This document shows, in pieces, positions 17,601-26,960 of a stretch of DNA of 64,000 nucleotides; within the stretch, counting starts at the first letter, position 1; every line of letters starts with the position of its first letter. The position numbers and the translations under genes are program-made. The DNA is from JAHEZL01 sp046074525 (GTDB lineage Bacteria; Bacteroidota; Bacteroidia; Flavobacteriales_C; GCA-002722245), in assembly GCA_046074525.1 (NCBI GenBank), contig JBJTOK010000066.1, forward strand, positions 1 through 64,000, in the 5' to 3' direction. The notes under the pieces were generated by a model that was not told where the DNA came from, ran no database searches, and saw nothing but the letters and a program-made list of their open reading frames with translations.

Positions 17601-18116
17601 TTCATCGGCAATGGCTTCCCATTTGAGGATGAGCCAGAAAACGATGGCGGTAAAAAACATGGAAGACGCGTAAACTTCTCCTTCCACTGCCGAGAACCAG
17701 ATGGTATCGGTAAAGGTGTAGGCTACAGCACCAATGAAGCCGCTGAATAGAATGCCCCACATTTTTCCCTGGGTAAGTTCAGCATTGTTGAGGAGAGCGA
17801 CTTTCTTGGCCAGTGCGGTGATGGTCCAGAAGAGGAAAAGAATAGCAAAAGCAGTACTTAAAGCAGAAAAGATATTGATCCAGTAAGCGACCATGGTCAC
17901 ATCACCTCCGGCCATGAGTCCGAAAGTACGTGCGATAAGCATCCACAGCGGAGCTCCCGGAGGGTGACCTACCTCGAGTTTGAAGGCGCTGGCGATGAAT
18001 TCACCGCAATCCCAGAAACTGGCAGTAGGCTCAACAGTAGAGCAGTAGGTGAATGCAGCGATAGCAAAGGTGAGCCATCCAATGAGGTTGTTGTATTTTT
18101 TATAAGTACTTTCCAT
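14694..18116 (-). CDS. DUF2723 membrane protein, predicted GT-C glycosyltransferase
   Basis: Large inner-membrane protein (1140 residues) with about a dozen transmembrane segments in the first 700 residues and a soluble C-terminal part rich in helices (residues about 1010-1130 look like tetratricopeptide repeats). The N-terminal EPTASFWDCGEFIASAF and GHPPGAPLW are the DUF2723 hallmark; an acidic residue in the first periplasmic loop is typical of GT-C transferases such as protein O-mannosyltransferases. The family is characteristic of Bacteroidota and has been proposed to glycosylate proteins or lipids. The ATG at 18116 was chosen over one 93 bp upstream because the N-terminus ESTYKKYNNLIGWL fits family members. 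It is followed one base later by a deacetylase. Confidence 0.85.
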   Translation of the reverse strand: MESTYKKYNNLIGWLTFAIAAFTYCSTVEPTASFWDCGEFIASAFKLEVGHPPGAPLWMLIARTFGLMAGGDVTMVAYWINIFSALSTAFAILFLFWTITALAKKVALLNNAELTQGKMWGILFSGFIGAVAYTFTDTIWFSAVEGEVYASSMFFTAIVFWLILKWEAIADEKYADRYLILIAYLMGLSIGVHLLNLLTIPAIVFVYYFKKNKNITPFGFVKAGVVGVVILAFVQFFVIQSLVKIANFFELKFVNSFGMPFYSGIVFFALLIITVIIVATKYARKKKFYLMHTLVMSFVVILIGYLPFLVIVIRSNANPPMDENNPETSFSLLPYLNREQYGSQPLFYGQTFNSEYDPTDRFLDGDPTYYKDVKADPEKYLMSSDGKDKIPNYDKRTMKLFPRMYSTEGRHKQAYEKWLNFRKEKRGKRVVLDNDRVVYIPTHRDDIEFFARYQFNFMYWRYFMWNFAGRQNDLQASDLYEMRTGNWMSGIGMIDKERVGDDSILPSYMNQNKGRNYYFFLPLILGIIGLIFHFTKSVKDGFVVMLLFFMTGIGIIIYLNQPPYQPRERDYAYVGSFYTFAIWIGLGVQALIFFMSSFKKETLSKLTFVQKMEEIGAKEVVYTGAAGAGLGLFAMLMDNKGVGYSLLFIGAIVALVPILCHYLGQMIQNERSKAMFALVMTLVVPCLLAAENWDDHDRSGRYSASDIAKCYLESCAPNAILFTNGDNDTFPLWYVQEVEGFRTDVRVVNLSLLNTDWFINQMKRKAYDSEPVPFSLTEDKYREDKRNGIYVVNLYEPDPDQEKQEQLARTLQYMATFVDAQTLAYYKQIAKDGEDVDNLIKLIASENPITKWPNGDNFMEFISTRKAIVKVDSAAVLANGTVRKEDAALIPKQIVFDLGEEDYMQKNKMMLLDLLATNDWKRPVYFSSTVGPENFFGLEDYFRREGMTYRLTPLKLADTERNKQTGDYGYIDSDILYENIMKKFQWGNLNDTTIYIDEQNSNLCNYLGAPMQSLAEQLIREGKKDSALKVLDKIVAQFPDKNFPYDEKVMLGVADNYLTLGQKEKGMRIFNILKKYFYEDYNYMVIVNSKYKQAHFGHYTGDYLSRFTLYGKLYPMLLVARKHNLDPKLIKDLESKLPQH

Positions 18117-18248
18117 TTTTTCGCGTAAAGAGGTTTGCTTTTTTTTCCATCGCGAATTTAGCAAAATAATGGGCTTACAAAAATTTAGAAAAGGGAGTAT
18201 TCTTAACAAGTGACGATAGCCGTGCCAGCAGAAAAATCTACACTAAAG

Positions 18249-18279
18249 TTTGCGTATGTACACAAAAACGCTAAATTTG
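18249..18279 (+). promoter_or_regulatory. Bacteroidota-type promoter of tRNA-Gln
   Basis: TTTG at 18249-18252, a 19-bp spacer, then TAAATTTG at 18272-18279. This matches the known -33/-7 consensus (TTTG-N19-TAnnTTTG) exactly. The tRNA begins about 20 bp further on. Confidence 0.85.
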
Positions 18280-18299
18280 CCCCTCGTTTTTTACGGTAC

Positions 18300-18370
18300 T
18301 GACCTATTGTGTAATGGTAGCACGACAGATTTTGGTTCTGTTTGTCTAGGTTCGAGTCCTGGTAGGTCAA
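18300..18370 (+). tRNA. tRNA-Gln (anticodon TTG)
   Basis: 71-nt tRNA. The acceptor arms TGACCTA (18300-18306) and TAGGTCA (18363-18369) pair fully, followed by discriminator A. The anticodon stem ACAGA/TCTGT encloses the loop TTTTGGT, giving anticodon TTG (Gln, CAA). The T-arm carries GGTTCGAGTCC. The 3' CCA is not encoded. A consensus promoter stands just upstream and a hairpin terminator just downstream, so it is a single-gene unit. Confidence 0.97.
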
Positions 18371-18379
18371 CTGAAGCAG

Positions 18380-18422
18380 AGTGAGAGTGAGGCGCGAAAG
18401 CGAACACTCTCACTTTTGTTTT
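18380..18422 (+). terminator. Rho-independent terminator after tRNA-Gln
   Basis: GTGAGAGTG (18381-18389) pairs with CACTCTCAC (18405-18413), loop of 15 nt, followed by TTTTGTTTT. It ends the tRNA transcript and lies between the convergent tRNA and the FMN protein gene. Confidence 0.85.
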
Positions 18423-18447
18423 ATAACTCCTGTACTCCCACCTATTC

Positions 18448-20007
18448 TTACATTCCTTCCAGGAACAAATCCATTGCCTCTTGCTTAAGCAAACTGCCTT
18501 TTTCCACATAAGGGAAAATTTCGCTGTACTTCACGTATTTACTCATGCTTACGCGGCGGTTGATGTGCTGGCGTTTAACTTCTTCAGGATCTTGTAAACC
18601 AGCCGCCGCAGTGAGTTCTACAAAGCTATGCAGAGTTGCCTCATGGAAATTTTTCACCCTTTCGGATTTATCAGGAACATTAAGTCCTTTAATGAGATTT
18701 TTGTTTTGTGTGGCCACACCCACCGGACAGGTATTGGTGTTGCACTGCAGGGCCTGAATGCAGCCCAGTGCGAGCATCATACCACGTGCGCTGTTCACCA
18801 TATCGGCACCGAGCGCAAGTGCCCGGGCGATATCAAAGCCGGTGATTATCTTTCCGGAAGCTACCAACTTAATGTCTTTTTTGAGATCAAGGCCGTTGAG
18901 TACGTTCGCTACAAAGGCCAAAGCATCGCGCATAGGCATTCCCAGTGAGCTGGAAAACTCCATAGGAGCGGCACCTGTTCCGCCTTCACCACCGTCGACA
19001 GTGATAAAATCGGGTTTTATTCCCGTTTCAATCATTGCCATGCAGATATCAGTAAATTCTCTTTTCTTCCCTATACACAATTTGAAACCAACAGGCTTCC
19101 CTCCCGAGAGATCACGGCATTTCTTGATGAATAAAAGCAGTTCCTTCGGATTGCTGAAAGCACTGTGATTAGGAGGAGAATGTACGTCTTTGTATGGGTC
19201 AACACCTCTGATCTTGGCAATTTCAGGAGTGTTTTTTGTGGCGGGCAGCATACCCCCATGGCCTGGTTTGGCCCCTTGTGAAATCTTGATTTCAATCATT
19301 TTCACGTTAGGCAACACTGCTCTTTTCTGAAATTCTTCCGGACTGAAATTTCCTTCTTTGTCGCGTGCACCAAAATAACCTGTTCCAATTTGCCATATCA
19401 CATCACCCCCCAAAAGGTGATAGTCGCTCAAACCTCCCTCTCCGGTGTTATGTGCAAACTGGCCCTTTTTCGCCCCAAGGTTAAGCGCACTAACGGCAGC
19501 ATTGCTGAGCGCCCCGTAGCTCATTGCTGAGATATTGAGCAAGCTTGAAAGATATGGTTGTTTGCAGTCGGGACCGCCCACCAGTACGCGCGGATGCTTT
19601 TGAAAATACTTGGAAGGTTTAGCATAAATGGAATGATCCATCCACTCGTAACCAGCGGCATAAACATCCATCTGGGTTCCGAAAGGAGTGGTGTCGTTTA
19701 CTTTTTTGGCGCGACGGTATACCATGCTGCGGTGGAGGCGGTTGAAAGGTTTGCCCTCGGTATCGGTTTCCACGAAATATTGCATCAGTTCAGGGCGGAT
19801 AGCTTCAAGCATATAGCGGAAATTGCCAATTACAGGGAAATTTCTCTTGATGGTGTGTTTTGTTTGCAGCATGTCGCGAATGCCCACCAATATGAGGGGA
19901 CCGACTAAAATCATACTGAACCATGCGGATGGCCAGAAGTATCCCAACAATGCTACGAGGGCTACGATACTGATGGAGATGATGATGAAAACCGATCTAA
20001 CGTTCAT
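18448..20007 (-). CDS. FMN-binding glutamate synthase-like membrane protein
   Basis: 519 residues: one or two N-terminal transmembrane segments (about 5-45), then a glutamate-synthase central/FMN domain (about 130-460; GGPDCKQPYLSSLLNISAMS, GAKPGHGGMLPATK, TVDGGEGGTGAAP). The [3Fe-4S] ligands are conserved as Cys415, Cys421 and Cys426 with the same spacing as in GltB. There is no glutaminase domain and no adjacent GltD, so it is the stand-alone membrane type whose reaction is uncertain; several family members are assigned as glutamate synthase large-subunit-like or sulfur-metabolism oxidoreductases. It stands alone between the tRNA-Gln terminator and lnt. Confidence 0.85.
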   Translation of the reverse strand: MNVRSVFIIISISIVALVALLGYFWPSAWFSMILVGPLILVGIRDMLQTKHTIKRNFPVIGNFRYMLEAIRPELMQYFVETDTEGKPFNRLHRSMVYRRAKKVNDTTPFGTQMDVYAAGYEWMDHSIYAKPSKYFQKHPRVLVGGPDCKQPYLSSLLNISAMSYGALSNAAVSALNLGAKKGQFAHNTGEGGLSDYHLLGGDVIWQIGTGYFGARDKEGNFSPEEFQKRAVLPNVKMIEIKISQGAKPGHGGMLPATKNTPEIAKIRGVDPYKDVHSPPNHSAFSNPKELLLFIKKCRDLSGGKPVGFKLCIGKKREFTDICMAMIETGIKPDFITVDGGEGGTGAAPMEFSSSLGMPMRDALAFVANVLNGLDLKKDIKLVASGKIITGFDIARALALGADMVNSARGMMLALGCIQALQCNTNTCPVGVATQNKNLIKGLNVPDKSERVKNFHEATLHSFVELTAAAGLQDPEEVKRQHINRRVSMSKYVKYSEIFPYVEKGSLLKQEAMDLFLEGM

Positions 20008-20156
20008 GATGCGAAGTTTTAAAGTCCTACCTAAGCTATTACAAAATCAAACACTCTTAAATAATCATTCCGCCAATTTTTCATAAAGGAGGAGTTGAAA
20101 ACTGTTACGCCTTCGATTGCTAAACGTTCGTTTTTGTGGGAGAAAAGTGTAGAATT

Positions 20157-21776
20157 TCAGATTTTTTTTCTGAAGCGAAGCACGATACCGGCACCCACCA
20201 GCGCGAAAGCACCCACCACCGCTAAAATTCCTATCGCCTTCGGGAAACGGGTAAATAAGGTGAGTTCGTCATTGGCATTGATACTTGCCGATACTGCATC
20301 GGGCACCCAGAAATCGGTAGCGGAAATAATATCACCCCGCTGATCGATAAAGCCGGAAGTGCCTGTGTTGGCCGAACGGGCAATGCTTCTCCGGTTTTCG
20401 ATGGCGCGCAGTTTGGCATAGGCGAAATGCTGCTGGTAGCCCGGCGAATCATCCCACCAGCCATCATTGGTCATGATGAATAATAGCTGAGCGCCGTTTT
20501 GCACATATTCCGCCACATAATCGCTGTAAATAGATTCATAGCAAATGATAGGTGCAATGGACAGGGAAGAATCTGGAGCCCTGAAAACACTGCGGTTTTC
20601 CTGAACACCGAGAGATCCTGTTGTGCCGCCGAAATCAAGAATCAAATGCTTTAAAGGCTTTAGCATATTGGCGAAAGGCATTTTCTCTGCACCTATCACA
20701 AGCAGCGATTTGTGGTACACCGGAAAAGAAAAAGTGGAATCAATCTGTACAGCGGAGTTGTATGCTTCATAATAACCTTCGCCTCGGCTGCGGTAAGACA
20801 CTGGCATATCTTCTTCGTTTTCAGGAAATACTTCGGCATAAGAAGAAACACCTGTAACGATTTTGAGTTTCGGATTTTTATTCAGCAGAGAAGCCAGGCG
20901 CTCAATGCTTGCTGAGCGGGAAAACTGGTTTTCCCATTCTTCATCAGGAATAGCTGTTTCGGGCAGTACTAGATAATCGGTGGAGGTATTCACTTTCTCT
21001 TTCGCCAGTCCCAGCATTTTTTCTATCTGGGCTTCTTCGCTCATCCCGCCGAATTTTTCATTGTAAGGATCGATATTGGGTTGAAGCACTACTATGTTAA
21101 CAGGTTTTTCTTCTTCATTATACAGCGCGTAAAGCGCTATCGAAAGCACCATGGGTGCAAGGATGTAAAAATCGGTGCGGATTAAAATGCGGAAAGCATC
21201 GGGCGTTACTTTTTTGTTTTGTCGCCAGATAATTACCGCCTGCAAAAGCATCCAGTTGATGGCCAGCACCCACAAGCTACCGCCCAGCACTCCTGTGTAT
21301 TCGTACCATTGTACGAGATAGTGCATGCCGGCAAAGGCATTACCAAGTACCAGCCACGGCCACGACAATTCCCAATCCTGGAAGTGCAGGTATTCCAGCG
21401 CCAGCCAGAAAAGCACGAAACAGAAGGGCCATAAAACTTTAGGTAATTTTCTTTTGCACAGATGAAAAAGAAGGAACATCAGGGCGTACAGCAAACTATT
21501 GACAAGGATTTCGAAGGCCGCGCCGATAAAGGCCGCGTTATATATCCACCAGCAGCAAATCAGGTTCCAGGTAAAAAAAGTAAGATAGGAGAGGGCAAAA
21601 ACCTGCCGGCCTTTTCTGTAAGATGATGAAATAGCAATCTTATGTTCAAGGTAGAGCAGTGGTATGATTCCGATGAATGCACTCAGCGTAAAATTGTAAG
21701 GAGGAAAGCTGATGGCGATGAGTATTCCCGATAAGATCGCTAATCCGGGAAGTTTTAGTTTGTTCATGCTTGTCAT
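20157..21776 (-). CDS. lnt: Apolipoprotein N-acyltransferase
   Basis: Adds the third acyl chain to the N-terminal Cys of lipoproteins in the inner membrane. 539 residues: about eight hydrophobic segments in the first 230 residues, a nitrilase-like periplasmic domain (about 235-500) and a final transmembrane helix. The catalytic triad of the family is visible: Glu near 272 (VLPETAIPDE), Lys near 355 (VYHKSLLVIGAEKMPF) and Cys near 412 (PIICYESIYSDY). Two ATGs nine bases apart (21776, 21767) are both possible. It follows the PorU-like gene with a 9-bp gap and may be co-transcribed with it. This fits the many lipoproteins in the window. Confidence 0.93.
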   Translation of the reverse strand: MTSMNKLKLPGLAILSGILIAISFPPYNFTLSAFIGIIPLLYLEHKIAISSSYRKGRQVFALSYLTFFTWNLICCWWIYNAAFIGAAFEILVNSLLYALMFLLFHLCKRKLPKVLWPFCFVLFWLALEYLHFQDWELSWPWLVLGNAFAGMHYLVQWYEYTGVLGGSLWVLAINWMLLQAVIIWRQNKKVTPDAFRILIRTDFYILAPMVLSIALYALYNEEEKPVNIVVLQPNIDPYNEKFGGMSEEAQIEKMLGLAKEKVNTSTDYLVLPETAIPDEEWENQFSRSASIERLASLLNKNPKLKIVTGVSSYAEVFPENEEDMPVSYRSRGEGYYEAYNSAVQIDSTFSFPVYHKSLLVIGAEKMPFANMLKPLKHLILDFGGTTGSLGVQENRSVFRAPDSSLSIAPIICYESIYSDYVAEYVQNGAQLLFIMTNDGWWDDSPGYQQHFAYAKLRAIENRRSIARSANTGTSGFIDQRGDIISATDFWVPDAVSASINANDELTLFTRFPKAIGILAVVGAFALVGAGIVLRFRKKI

Positions 21777-21785
21777 TTAATTCGC

Positions 21786-24700
21786 TTAGCGCATGATGTA
21801 TATTTTCCCGAATCCTTTCTTGAAATACTTGCTGTTCAGGGAAGTATTGTCTTCTTCACCAGATTCGAGTTTCACATTCCATTTATCAATGGATTCTCCG
21901 TTGATTTTCGCATCCACAGTATAGATATAAACGCCATTCGCCAATATATCCCCAAACTCATCGGTACCATCCCATTTGTATTCGGTAACATTCCTGCCGA
22001 TGTGGATCGGTCCGATTTCATCCAGCGAAATTTCCTTCACTACTTTGCCGGTAACGGTCATGATTTTAATATTCAGCTCATCCGGAATTTCTGATCCGGT
22101 CAACACAAAAACAAATTGCGTACTGGTAGTGAAAGGGTTTGGCCAGTTGAGGAAATTGGTGATGGCCGATTTGAGGACCACCTGGAACTCAATACGGTAA
22201 TCGTAGTTTCCGTCGCCTTTTCCTGATTCGTTGGCCGAGCGGTCGACGGCACGTACCATCAGTTCATAATTGCCTTCGATCTTGAAATCACCTTTAAGCT
22301 CTATCCTGCTTTTGTTTTCAGGCAAGGTAGCCGGGTAGAAAACATAGTCGGTACTGTCCAGCACTGTCACATTCCCATTAGGATCCTTAATGAAAACCTG
22401 TATCAGTGCCGGATTATCCAGGGCAAGAAACTGGTTTTCGTCCTTCAGCTGTATGGTAATGAGGGCTGTAGGGGAAACGATATCTCCATTTATGATGTGA
22501 ACGCCATCAAAAGCTACATCCAGCAAAGGATTGATGCGATCGGGATATACTTCGAAACGTGTTTCCAGAATGTTGTTGAAGTGATATTGTTCGGTTTGCC
22601 ATGCTCGCGGGCCGGTATATGGGTTGGCTTCGTACCACATGTGGTTATTGCCATTGAGGTTCATGGTACTCAGCAAAACAGTATCCACATAAAAATTACC
22701 TGCCTTAATCGGAGGTAATAATTTGTATTGCTTGGTGGAGTTGGTAAGTGTTGCGTCGGAGAACCAGTAAGTCACCTGTACACTATCCATGTTGGTTGAA
22801 GAGACATTGGTCAGCGCCAGTGTCATTTTATAATCATTGCCTTCCTGAAGTGAATCCCCGGGAATGTAAAAAGCAATGTTCGGACTCACCGCGATTTCAG
22901 GGACTTCGTCGTATACCACCTGCGTTCTTTTCAGCTGGTTAGGTGTATGCAATGAATCATCTGAGAAATAACTTTCCAGTCGGATATAAGGATAAAGCGA
23001 AGCATCCACCAAGGTATCAAGCGACAGTACATCATTTTTAGAAGAGACAAAGGATTTGATCACCGTTTCGTTGTTGTTGGCATCAATCCCAATAACCCTC
23101 AAGATGAGGGTGTCTTTCTTATTATTGCCTTCATTGCTGGTGGATTCCCAGTGGAGGGAACTCCATTTCAGTGCCGGACCGATCATTGGCGATTTAATAC
23201 TTCCGTTGATCCAGTTGTTGGTCATGGAGGCGCTGAGCGCTGCACTACCACAATCGGTAGTGAAAGCTTCCTTAGCAAAAGAAGGATTTCCCTTTTGTGC
23301 AATGAGGATGTAAGGATACGGACAGCTTCCGGGCGCGCCGATGTAGTTGTTTAGTGAATCAGTGCTGGCACCCAAACTTTGCAGCACAGCTTTGAAGGCA
23401 GCGCCATTTGCACCATGGTTATTGAAATTTTCCTTGAAGAAAGGATAGCGGAAATTGTACATTACGATGTAATCTCCCGCTTTTGCGTCATTGATCAGGT
23501 TGGTAATGCCAGTCACCGTACTATCGTCGGAACGCCCTGAATAGTACCAGTAAATTTTATCACTCCAGGTAGGTTGGATGTAGGAGTTTTTGTAGTTGAT
23601 CTGATTGTAGTAAGGTTTTTTATTTACCTCCCATGGCTCCAGTGAATACTGATCGATTACAGCCACCATGAGCAGGTTGCCACCAATCAAACTCCAATAG
23701 CCCTGCAGTGATCCGTCGATGCTATAGGTATTGCCTGCCGACAGCCAGCTGCTGGATGTAGCGGCTAATTCTCGTATGTGCTGGAGGAAGCTGAAAGAAC
23801 GGGTATCATCATGGTGCTCAATGAATTTGAATTCATCATCATCAATTTGCTGGAAATGCGCCTGACCCCATCCCGATTTCCCTTGCACATACTGGAAACT
23901 GCTGTATTTCCAGTTGAACTTGTGGGTATAAGAAGAGTCCAAGCTTACCCTCCAGAAAAAAACTGTTGGTGCAGCCAGAGTAGTATTGGTTTTGAGAGAA
24001 TTGAAAATGTTGGCCAGTCCGGGATCGTCTGCAGGATCCCAGGTCACAACACCTCCCGCTTTCGTGATCGAGGCTTCATAAAACAGCGGAGAAGAGGAAG
24101 AGAAATTGCTGTTGGTGTCGATCTGGAAAATGTATTTTCTTTCCGGTGCCAAAGGGTTGATGGTACTTGCCTTCAACACCACAGATTTTTTAGGTACTAT
24201 CGCGTATTGGTATGGATAAATTGGTACTATATCTCCCGAACGGATAGTAATATCGAAATCATATTGGTTGTTGGTTTCATCGAGCTCATCAATAGCATAT
24301 TCACTGTCAATAAGGATGGAGAAATGATTGGTGCCGATGCCATTAATAAGGTCAACAGGCATGGTAAACTGTAAAGAAGTTTTGTATTTCACGCCACCGA
24401 TTTTCTTGAAGTAAATCGTGTCGGGAGCATTGGTAGGGAATTTTCTGATGATTCTCACTACTAATGAATCACCGATGGCTTTCCCAATGTTGGCAATGGT
24501 AAGATTAACGGTAAAAGAAGTAAGTTCGGAAGTCACCTCAGTAGGATTTACGGATACCATAGGTTGGTTGACGCCGTTCGGACCGTAAATGGTATAATCG
24601 GGTTTTGTATGGGCATTGATTACAATGGCAGGATCGCAATGCAGTGTCATCATCATGCACACATCCTCAATGTAGGGATCATCCGAGAGCAGGGTGTTTT

Positions 24701-26960
24701 CAGGTTTTTGCACTTTGCGAATCGCTCCCTGCATGATTTTTCCAATGCCTTTGCCATAGTTTTTTTTGCCAAGGTTCTCATATACAGAGGAAGTGTACTG
24801 ATGCAGAGGAGTGGGAATACCTAAAGAAACTGAAGCCAGGAAGCCAATGGCACCGCGGTTTTCCGCCATTACCCAAGTTTCGCTTCCACTAGTGCTTGTT
24901 GGAAGGTGAATATTACCAATCAAACAGGAGTTAGCGATGATCAATGGATATTTACCAAGGTTGGTATAGCTTTCCGGCGCATCAATATTTTGATCGAAGC
25001 CCTCGCCATAAGCGTGACCGAAGAAAGTCATAATGGAGCAACCATCATTGATATTGGTGCGGATGGAATCCGACACGTTTACCTGCAACGGATCAGTAGT
25101 GTTTTTAAGATAGGTATTTACCGTTCCGCCAAAGCAGGTGTCTTCAATGATGTTTTTGTAATAATTGAGGTAGGAAGCAAACTGGTCGCCCTGGCTCTTA
25201 TCGGTACCTCCACCAAAATGCAATACCCTTTTCATCCAGTAGGCATGCGGATTGGCTTCGAAGGCCTGCACTTTGTTAAGATAATCGAGGATTTCTTCAC
25301 CGGTAGTGGCCGATAAACGCCCCAGGGGAATATCGGGATCATACAAAGAAGAATCGGTAATTTGTGCCGTCAGGAAAACATCTGATCCCGGATACCCGAA
25401 TGTTGGGATCTTGTTCATTTTATAATTCGTAGGCTCTCTTCTGGAGCTGTTGTTTTCGCTGTATGAAGCATTTTTTGAATCAGGGGTTCCCGGTTGTATC
25501 GATTTACCTATCAGGAAAAAATACTGCGGATTGGTATTCCAGTTTTTAATGATATCTGTTGCGAAGTTGCGAATGGCCATCGGGTGTTTTCTGATACCAT
25601 CGGAATACTGCATGTAAAGTTCTTCCATATCTATCACTACCGCTTTGTATCCTGTGCTGTTGCGGTAGGCTTTGTAGGCTTCGGCTTCTGTTTTGAATTC
25701 TTTTACGGTGAGGATGAAGTAATCATATCCCCCATTGCTTTGCGATAAGCTTTTGTAATTGGTGAAGAGGTTGGAGGAATAAATCACTGGCTCCAGCGCG
25801 GCTACATTGATGTAGTTAGCCTCGGAGGTAAGCAAACAGTTTTTTGCGTTGGCAGCAGAGTTCGGCACCAGTGCTTTGTAAACTGCACCACTCTTCACTA
25901 CCGGAAGTTTGTAATGGTTGGTTAAATCAAAGACATAGGCGGGACTGCCCTGGTTATCGAAATTGGAAATAGAGAGATAGGCTTTTCCGGCGGAGCCATT
26001 CAGGATTTCCATTTTCATGGAAGTGGCATTGCCAAGGTCGAAGCTGCGCGGATATTTCATTTTTACATAACCCACGGCACTCCTGTCGGCTTTGGTATCT
26101 GCATAGGTTCCATCGCTTTCAATTTTGAAAGTGGAAGAGCTTTGCCATTCAGCAGGAGCAAGGGAATATTTGAACTTCAGAAAAGCGTGACCTTCATAGA
26201 TGGTATCGGTTTTTAGCGAATTGTTGAAGGAGACCTGCAACTTGTGATCGCCCCAGTTTGAGGGGTCGTTGGTGAGCCCTACCAGCGTGGCTTCCACCGT
26301 TCCGTTGCCGCCTGCTGCGTAGTAGGAGGGGGTGGAAAAAGTAAAGGTTTTGCTCTGACCGTAGTACATAGTTGAACTCACCCATCCTTCTCCCGGAGAG
26401 TAAGAGGGAAGATATGTGTCAATCGCGGTGGTACTTCCTCCCGAATACTGATTAGTTTGCGATTGCACCTGCTCATAATTGAAATAAGGAGAGGCCGTAT
26501 AGCCAGTGAAATTAATATCGGTATCTTCTATTATCCTTTTGTTGCTGGTGGAATGGTTGTATGTGACAAAATAGTAGGAAGTATCATTCACCAGACTGTA
26601 ATAGGGATTGGGGTTATAAGAAGGATCCTTGTACATCTGGGCATCAAAATAACCATCGTTTTTTTTGCCGTAAACAAGGATGTAATCGGTAGGATCAAAA
26701 ATATCATCATCTTCTCCCTGCACAAAAATGTACTGTTCCTGGCCTCTGGCAAAGACTTGAAAATTCTGGGGATTGATGGTGTTTACATCTATGCCGGCGT
26801 TAAAAAGTGTTTGATATGAAATTTTATACAGGCCCTCGGCCACTACCGGAAATTTGAAGTATTTCTGCGAGTAGTTGATCCACTGGTTGGTTCCCGACTG
26901 GCCGGCAAGTTCGCTGACAAGAAGTAATAGAAAAATAATATTTAGTAAGCGATTTCTCAT
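21786..26960 (-). CDS. porU: T9SS PorU-type C25 cysteine peptidase (sortase), extra-long form
   Basis: Cell-surface peptidase of the gingipain (C25) family that removes the C-terminal sorting domain of T9SS cargo and attaches the mature protein to the surface. 1724 residues with a signal peptide (1-20). The C25 domain covers about 410-790; the catalytic pair is His near 648 (TFFGHAYGEG) and Cys near 679 (ANSCLIGN). CARDB/Ig-like beta domains follow, and the end (about 1620-1700; DGTDEFGDILANGVYIYTV) is a FlgD-like Ig module. Classic PorU is about 1100-1300 residues, so this is a longer PorU-like form, perhaps the variant called PorU2. The ATG overlaps the preceding porV stop by 4 bp, the usual porU-porV arrangement. 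Whether a second, shorter PorU exists elsewhere cannot be known here. Confidence 0.85.
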   Translation of the reverse strand: MRNRLLNIIFLLLLVSELAGQSGTNQWINYSQKYFKFPVVAEGLYKISYQTLFNAGIDVNTINPQNFQVFARGQEQYIFVQGEDDDIFDPTDYILVYGKKNDGYFDAQMYKDPSYNPNPYYSLVNDTSYYFVTYNHSTSNKRIIEDTDINFTGYTASPYFNYEQVQSQTNQYSGGSTTAIDTYLPSYSPGEGWVSSTMYYGQSKTFTFSTPSYYAAGGNGTVEATLVGLTNDPSNWGDHKLQVSFNNSLKTDTIYEGHAFLKFKYSLAPAEWQSSSTFKIESDGTYADTKADRSAVGYVKMKYPRSFDLGNATSMKMEILNGSAGKAYLSISNFDNQGSPAYVFDLTNHYKLPVVKSGAVYKALVPNSAANAKNCLLTSEANYINVAALEPVIYSSNLFTNYKSLSQSNGGYDYFILTVKEFKTEAEAYKAYRNSTGYKAVVIDMEELYMQYSDGIRKHPMAIRNFATDIIKNWNTNPQYFFLIGKSIQPGTPDSKNASYSENNSSRREPTNYKMNKIPTFGYPGSDVFLTAQITDSSLYDPDIPLGRLSATTGEEILDYLNKVQAFEANPHAYWMKRVLHFGGGTDKSQGDQFASYLNYYKNIIEDTCFGGTVNTYLKNTTDPLQVNVSDSIRTNINDGCSIMTFFGHAYGEGFDQNIDAPESYTNLGKYPLIIANSCLIGNIHLPTSTSGSETWVMAENRGAIGFLASVSLGIPTPLHQYTSSVYENLGKKNYGKGIGKIMQGAIRKVQKPENTLLSDDPYIEDVCMMMTLHCDPAIVINAHTKPDYTIYGPNGVNQPMVSVNPTEVTSELTSFTVNLTIANIGKAIGDSLVVRIIRKFPTNAPDTIYFKKIGGVKYKTSLQFTMPVDLINGIGTNHFSILIDSEYAIDELDETNNQYDFDITIRSGDIVPIYPYQYAIVPKKSVVLKASTINPLAPERKYIFQIDTNSNFSSSSPLFYEASITKAGGVVTWDPADDPGLANIFNSLKTNTTLAAPTVFFWRVSLDSSYTHKFNWKYSSFQYVQGKSGWGQAHFQQIDDDEFKFIEHHDDTRSFSFLQHIRELAATSSSWLSAGNTYSIDGSLQGYWSLIGGNLLMVAVIDQYSLEPWEVNKKPYYNQINYKNSYIQPTWSDKIYWYYSGRSDDSTVTGITNLINDAKAGDYIVMYNFRYPFFKENFNNHGANGAAFKAVLQSLGASTDSLNNYIGAPGSCPYPYILIAQKGNPSFAKEAFTTDCGSAALSASMTNNWINGSIKSPMIGPALKWSSLHWESTSNEGNNKKDTLILRVIGIDANNNETVIKSFVSSKNDVLSLDTLVDASLYPYIRLESYFSDDSLHTPNQLKRTQVVYDEVPEIAVSPNIAFYIPGDSLQEGNDYKMTLALTNVSSTNMDSVQVTYWFSDATLTNSTKQYKLLPPIKAGNFYVDTVLLSTMNLNGNNHMWYEANPYTGPRAWQTEQYHFNNILETRFEVYPDRINPLLDVAFDGVHIINGDIVSPTALITIQLKDENQFLALDNPALIQVFIKDPNGNVTVLDSTDYVFYPATLPENKSRIELKGDFKIEGNYELMVRAVDRSANESGKGDGNYDYRIEFQVVLKSAITNFLNWPNPFTTSTQFVFVLTGSEIPDELNIKIMTVTGKVVKEISLDEIGPIHIGRNVTEYKWDGTDEFGDILANGVYIYTVDAKINGESIDKWNVKLESGEEDNTSLNSKYFKKGFGKIYIMR

